Assembly: GCA_039819565.1 (NCBI GenBank)
Contig: JBCBRU010000014.1
Coordinates: 1 to 34,158 of the forward strand
Length of the DNA: 34,158 nt
Origin: JAHQVK01 sp039819565
GTDB taxonomy: Bacteria > Myxococcota > Kuafuiibacteriia > Kuafuiibacteriales > Kuafuiibacteriaceae
Reading direction: 5' to 3'
Both the position numbers and the translations under genes were made by a program. Below the pieces are notes generated by a model, which did no database searches, was not told where the DNA came from, and was given only the letters and a program-made list of their open reading frames with translations. This document shows positions 31,198-34,158 of this stretch, piece after piece; within the stretch, counting starts at the first letter, position 1, and each line of letters opens with the position of its first letter.

Positions 31198-32031
31198 TCA
31201 GGGCAGCTGCTTTTGGGCAGGGAGAGTTTCGAGGGCGGCGAGGGCCGCCGCACCGTAGGCGGCCGCCCGCTGCGCCGCTTCGAGGGGCGCGTCTCCGCTC
31301 GCGAGGAAGTACGTGAATGCTCCCGCGAAGCTATCGCCCGCGCCATAGCTGCCACCCGAAGCATCGACGTGGCGCGGCGCATCGAAGCGCGCCGGTTCCG
31401 GGCGGCCGTCGTCGACCGTGCCCCCTCGCTCCCCCTCGGTCAGGACCAAAGCTCCCGGGGCCGGGTCATACGCAGACCGCGGTGCATTCTCGCGAGGGTC
31501 CGATCGACTCCCCAGGAGCACGTCGACGTTCACCCGAGCCGCATCTATGCAGGCTCGCCTGCGTGCGGTGACCACGAGCCGGCGCGCGGCGCGCGCTCGC
31601 CGGAGGGTTTCCGGGTCTTCGGCCGTAAAATACACCGCGTCCATGTCCGCGAGGCGCCCCCAAGGGAGGTCGTCGGCCGCCGTAGGATGGAGGGGCTGGC
31701 CCACGACCACGATGGTGCGCTCGCCGTCAGGATCCACGAGCACGAGATCTCGAGTGTGGGGGGCCTCCCGACGGGCGAGGTGCAAGTGCGCGGAAGTCTC
31801 GCGCAGCCGCCCTTCGACGGCGGCGCCGGCTTCGTCTTCGCCGATCGCGGTGAAGAGATGAATCTCGGCCGTTCCTCGAAGCAGCTGATAAAACGCCACT
31901 CCCCCCCCGCCGCCCGGGATCCACCTAGGTCCCTCGAGGTGCACGATCTCTCCGGGCGCCGGCACCGCAGCCACCCGGCCCAAGGTCACGTGTTCGACAT
32001 GACCGATCACCGCGATACGTAGCTTGGACAC
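31198..32031 (-). CDS. PfkB-family carbohydrate/nucleoside kinase
   Basis: A 277-residue ribokinase-fold kinase that would phosphorylate a sugar, nucleoside or related alcohol with ATP. The N-terminus (RIAVIGHVEHVTLGRV) and the glycine pair motif PGGGGGVAFYQLLRG form the substrate site. The second signature is HVDASGGSYGAGDSFAGAF with the catalytic Asp in GAGDSF. The length is slightly below typical PfkB proteins. The specific substrate cannot be read from the sequence. Start: GTG 32031 with GAGG eight bases upstream. The hybrid sensor kinase gene ends 52 bp upstream on the same strand, so the two could be co-transcribed. A long open frame on the opposite strand (31213-32022) is a shadow. Confidence 0.9.
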   Translation of the reverse strand: MSKLRIAVIGHVEHVTLGRVAAVPAPGEIVHLEGPRWIPGGGGGVAFYQLLRGTAEIHLFTAIGEDEAGAAVEGRLRETSAHLHLARREAPHTRDLVLVDPDGERTIVVVGQPLHPTAADDLPWGRLADMDAVYFTAEDPETLRRARAARRLVVTARRRACIDAARVNVDVLLGSRSDPRENAPRSAYDPAPGALVLTEGERGGTVDDGRPEPARFDAPRHVDASGGSYGAGDSFAGAFTYFLASGDAPLEAAQRAAAYGAAALAALETLPAQKQLP

Positions 32032-32083
32032 GCGACCAGCCTCAACGGATAGGCCCGCCCGGGCAAGTCGACGTCTCGACCGG

Positions 32084-33592
32084 CTATGCGACGCTCGAGG
32101 TCACCCCCTGAGTCAGGCGGTCCACGGCGCTGAGCAGCGCCGAACCCGACGCCGGCTTCGCAAGGAGGTGCCCGAGGCTTCGAGCCCGTTCGAGGCCGGG
32201 ATCGTCGATGGAGCCGGTCATAAACAGGACGGGAAGCTCCGGCACCCTCTCGCGTAGACGACAGGCGAGCTCGATGCCGTCGATGGTGAAGGGCATCGAG
32301 ATATCAGTGAGAAGAAGGTCGAAGTCAGGTTGGGCGTGAAAGAGGGCCAGCGCTTGGCGGGGGCTGGTCGCGGCGACCACGGAGTGGCCACGGGTACGGA
32401 GAACCCGCGCCGTCACCTGGGCGACCAAGCCTTCGTCGTCCACGAGCAGAATCCGCCGCGGAGCCAGGACCGAACCCGGGGACACCGGCTGGTCGTTCGA
32501 AGCGCTGGCCTCAACCTCCTCGCGGACGCTCACCTTGGGGAGGATGATGTCCACCCGAGTCCCTACCCCCAGCTCGGACTGAAGCCGTAGCTCGCCGCCC
32601 CATGCGGCCACGTGACGATCCACCATGGCCAGCCCGAGGCCGGTACCCTCGTTTTCTTGCTTGGTCGTGAACAGGGGCTCAAGCGCCCGCGATCGAACCT
32701 CCTCGGTCATCCCGACGCCATCGTCGACCACCGACAGATAGAGGCGTTCCCCCTCTTCGGCGACGCGGATGATGACGGTGCCGGGCCCATCCAGCATTGC
32801 GTCGCGGGCATTGAGAACGAGGTTCAGAAGGGCGTTCTCGAGTGCGGAAGCGTCGACCAAACACGGGCCTCGAACCCCGAGGTCCAGCTCCAGTCGGGCC
32901 CGGTCTCCGAGCGCTGAGCTCAGCATAGGAGCCAGGTTCTGGGCGACCTCGACCGCGTCATGCTCTCGCACTCCCGGCTCAGCCGGGGTCCGGCAATAGC
33001 TGAGGAGACTACGCGTGAAGCCGCGCGAGCGCTCGACGGCGCGCTCAAGGGCCTCCCGGCACTCGATCAGCCCCTCGGGATCAGAGCCATCGAGGAGATC
33101 GACGTTCATCGCGAAGATTGTGACCAGATTGTTAAAGTCATGGGCCATCCCTCCCGTGAGCTGGCCCAAGACCTCCATCTTCCGAGCCGCGAGGAGCGCG
33201 TGACCCTGCATCTTGGCCTCGTGAACGTTGCGGTGGAGTCCGAGGATCTCGACCGGGGCTCCGTACCGATCTCGCGCGGTCACGCGGGCGCGTACCTGGA
33301 CCCAGCGCCAGGCCCCTTCTGCGTCCCGCACCCGGACCTCGGCCTCGATGCGGTCGGAGGCTCCCGACAAGACAGCCTGCACAGCCCGGTCCGCATCGCC
33401 GATGTCCTCGGAGTGCACCAGACGCGCGAAGGCTTCGTAGCTTGGGGACCAAGCTCCCTCGGGATGTCCCAGCTGGGTGTAGTAGCCCTCGCTGACGCTG
33501 AGCCGCTCTCCGGGGAGGGCCCAAGCCCACGCTCCGAACTCACCACAGGAAGCGAGAGCATTGATGGTCTGCCACGTCTGAAAGTCCTCCAC
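32084..33592 (-). CDS. hybrid sensor histidine kinase (PAS-HisKA-HATPase-REC)
   Basis: A 502-residue soluble sensor. Residues about 10-130 form a PAS domain (GEFGAWAWALPGERLSVSEG and RWVQVRARVTARDRYGAPVE). The H-box is LTGGMAHDFNNLVTIF, the hybrid-type form in which the His is followed by DFNN. ATP-binding motifs follow: ENALLNLVLNARDAM (N box), VVDDGVGMTEEV (G1), FTTKQENEGTGLGLAMV (F and G2). A receiver domain closes the protein: RRILLVDDEG, DLLLTDISMP with the phospho-acceptor Asp, and HLLAKPASG with the conserved Lys. No transmembrane segment is present, so it senses a cytosolic signal through PAS. Start: GTG 33592 with GAGG close upstream. Longer codons to 33808 give a low-complexity Arg-rich stretch and are rejected. 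Confidence 0.92.
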   Translation of the reverse strand: MEDFQTWQTINALASCGEFGAWAWALPGERLSVSEGYYTQLGHPEGAWSPSYEAFARLVHSEDIGDADRAVQAVLSGASDRIEAEVRVRDAEGAWRWVQVRARVTARDRYGAPVEILGLHRNVHEAKMQGHALLAARKMEVLGQLTGGMAHDFNNLVTIFAMNVDLLDGSDPEGLIECREALERAVERSRGFTRSLLSYCRTPAEPGVREHDAVEVAQNLAPMLSSALGDRARLELDLGVRGPCLVDASALENALLNLVLNARDAMLDGPGTVIIRVAEEGERLYLSVVDDGVGMTEEVRSRALEPLFTTKQENEGTGLGLAMVDRHVAAWGGELRLQSELGVGTRVDIILPKVSVREEVEASASNDQPVSPGSVLAPRRILLVDDEGLVAQVTARVLRTRGHSVVAATSPRQALALFHAQPDFDLLLTDISMPFTIDGIELACRLRERVPELPVLFMTGSIDDPGLERARSLGHLLAKPASGSALLSAVDRLTQGVTSSVA

Positions 33593-33876
33593 GTATCCTC
33601 GCGAGGGACGACACGCTGTGATGACCGCGGATCCAAGCGCGGATGGAAGGCATCCACCTCGCCGGAGACCAAGGCGCGGAATCAGCACCGCAGAAGGTCT
33701 AGGTCCGCAAAGGTGCGCTACCGCGACTGCTCGCTGGCTTCGAGGGGGTCGAGACCTTCGCCGGCCGGTGCACGGCGAGGGTCCGGCTCCGCCACGCGCA
33801 TGCCACACCGAGCTCCGCTACTGCCTTGACGCGACGGACACCCGGCCCGTGGCCCGGCTGGTTCCCGTCCGCTAGC

Positions 33877-34158
33877 ATGCGCCTCGGAGCCCCCTTGGCC
33901 CCCTCCGCCGCCCTCTATCCGCGCCAGCTCGGGCGCTACACTCTGATCGCTCCCCTCGGAGAAGGCGGCATGGCCGCCGTCCACGTGGCCCGACGTGAAG
34001 GAGACCCACGGATTTGCGTCCTCAAACAGCTTCACGCGGAGCTCGCGAGCCATGCGGATTCGAAGCGACGGTTTCAGCGCGAGGCCCACATCGCGAGCTT
34101 CCTGCAGCATCCAGGTATCGCCCACGTGGTCGACGCCGGCGTCGAAGACGGGATCTTC
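33877..34158 (+). CDS. Ser/Thr protein kinase, N-terminal 94 codons (3' end outside window)
   Basis: From ATG 33877 the frame stays open to the last base. Residues about 19-31 read LGRYTLIAPLGEG, followed by GMAAVHVAR: a glycine loop (G-E-G-G-M-A) of a Hanks-type kinase with a diverged last glycine. ICVLKQLH supplies the invariant Lys, and REAHIASFLQHPGIAHVVDA matches the alpha-C helix and the next strand. Only the beginning of the N-lobe is in the window, so catalytic and C-terminal parts cannot be judged. It is divergent from the hybrid sensor kinase, with a 284-bp gap in which I recognise no gene. Confidence 0.85.
   Translation, partial: MRLGAPLAPSAALYPRQLGRYTLIAPLGEGGMAAVHVARREGDPRICVLKQLHAELASHADSKRRFQREAHIASFLQHPGIAHVVDAGVEDGIF

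Noticed and set aside
31213..32022. 269-residue open frame on the + strand opposite the PfkB gene
   Set aside because: It mirrors the PfkB gene almost exactly, has no recognisable motif and has Arg/Gly-rich shadow composition. The PfkB motifs are unmistakable.
1..34158. CRISPR arrays, tRNA/rRNA genes, insertion sequences, toxin-antitoxin pairs, known defence systems
   Set aside because: I looked for spaced direct repeats, tRNA T-arm patterns, transposase motifs and typical defence domains on both strands and found none that I could support.

Overview
The window is GC-rich DNA with no IS element, prophage, CRISPR array, tRNA or rRNA that I could see. Several traits point to a myxobacterium-like member of the Myxococcota (former Deltaproteobacteria). 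There are two Hanks-type Ser/Thr kinases, one complete with a transmembrane helix and a basic tail. There is a DUF7151-type plus beta-helix lipoprotein, an ExbB-ExbD-ExbD cluster laid out like gliding-motor genes, a PilT-type ATPase, many lipoproteins, and a high density of one-component regulators beside the genes they probably control. GTG and TTG starts are frequent, and stop/start overlaps (ATGA, TGATG, GTGA) recur. The species cannot be named from this sequence.

Region 1 (1-7.9 kb): the 3' part of a PLP-dependent decarboxylase, a lytic-transglycosylase-like protein, 4-alpha-glucanotransferase MalQ, a divergent TlpA-like thioredoxin lipoprotein, and a leftward WYL regulator / unknown protein / MarR group. 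These are followed by a small membrane protein with a zinc-ribbon DUF6232-like membrane protein, and an IMPase/HisN-type phosphatase. Region 2 (7.9-14.1 kb): a complete tripartite RND efflux operon (adaptor, pump, outer-membrane factor, coupled by overlapping codons) divergent from its TetR regulator, with a near-perfect operator palindrome between them and a 14-bp inverted repeat behind the operon. Region 3 (14.1-17.8 kb): a SAM methyltransferase, an overlapping MarR-AraC regulator pair divergent from an alpha/beta hydrolase, and a sterol desaturase-type hydroxylase whose 3' end runs antisense into the hydrolase gene.

Region 4 (18.1-23.0 kb): a tight rightward unit of surface lipoprotein, transmembrane Ser/Thr kinase and exported membrane protein, followed by another predicted lipoprotein. 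This unit is the best candidate for an uncharacterised surface-signalling module. Region 5 (23.2-27.9 kb): a MarR-GNAT fusion behind a 26-bp operator-like palindrome, a PilT/PilU-type ATPase, a poorly resolved 0.8-kb stretch holding a probably frameshifted secreted-protein gene, and a proton-channel motor operon (ExbB, ExbD, ExbD). The motor operon is preceded by three tandem stem-loops and followed by a terminator.

Region 6 (28.0-34.2 kb): a lipoprotein amidohydrolase, a DUF4345 membrane protein divergent from a LysR regulator (palindrome directly against the LysR start), a PfkB-type sugar/nucleoside kinase, a PAS-histidine kinase-receiver hybrid sensor, and the first 94 codons of a second Ser/Thr kinase. 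Most regulator/target pairs are divergent with a palindrome in between, so local control is the prevailing logic. I did not find a clearly novel defence or mobile system. The strongest loose ends are the frameshifted gene with tandem hairpins before ExbB, the RND pump lacking two canonical proton-relay residues, the kinase/lipoprotein module, and the WYL/unknown/MarR cluster.
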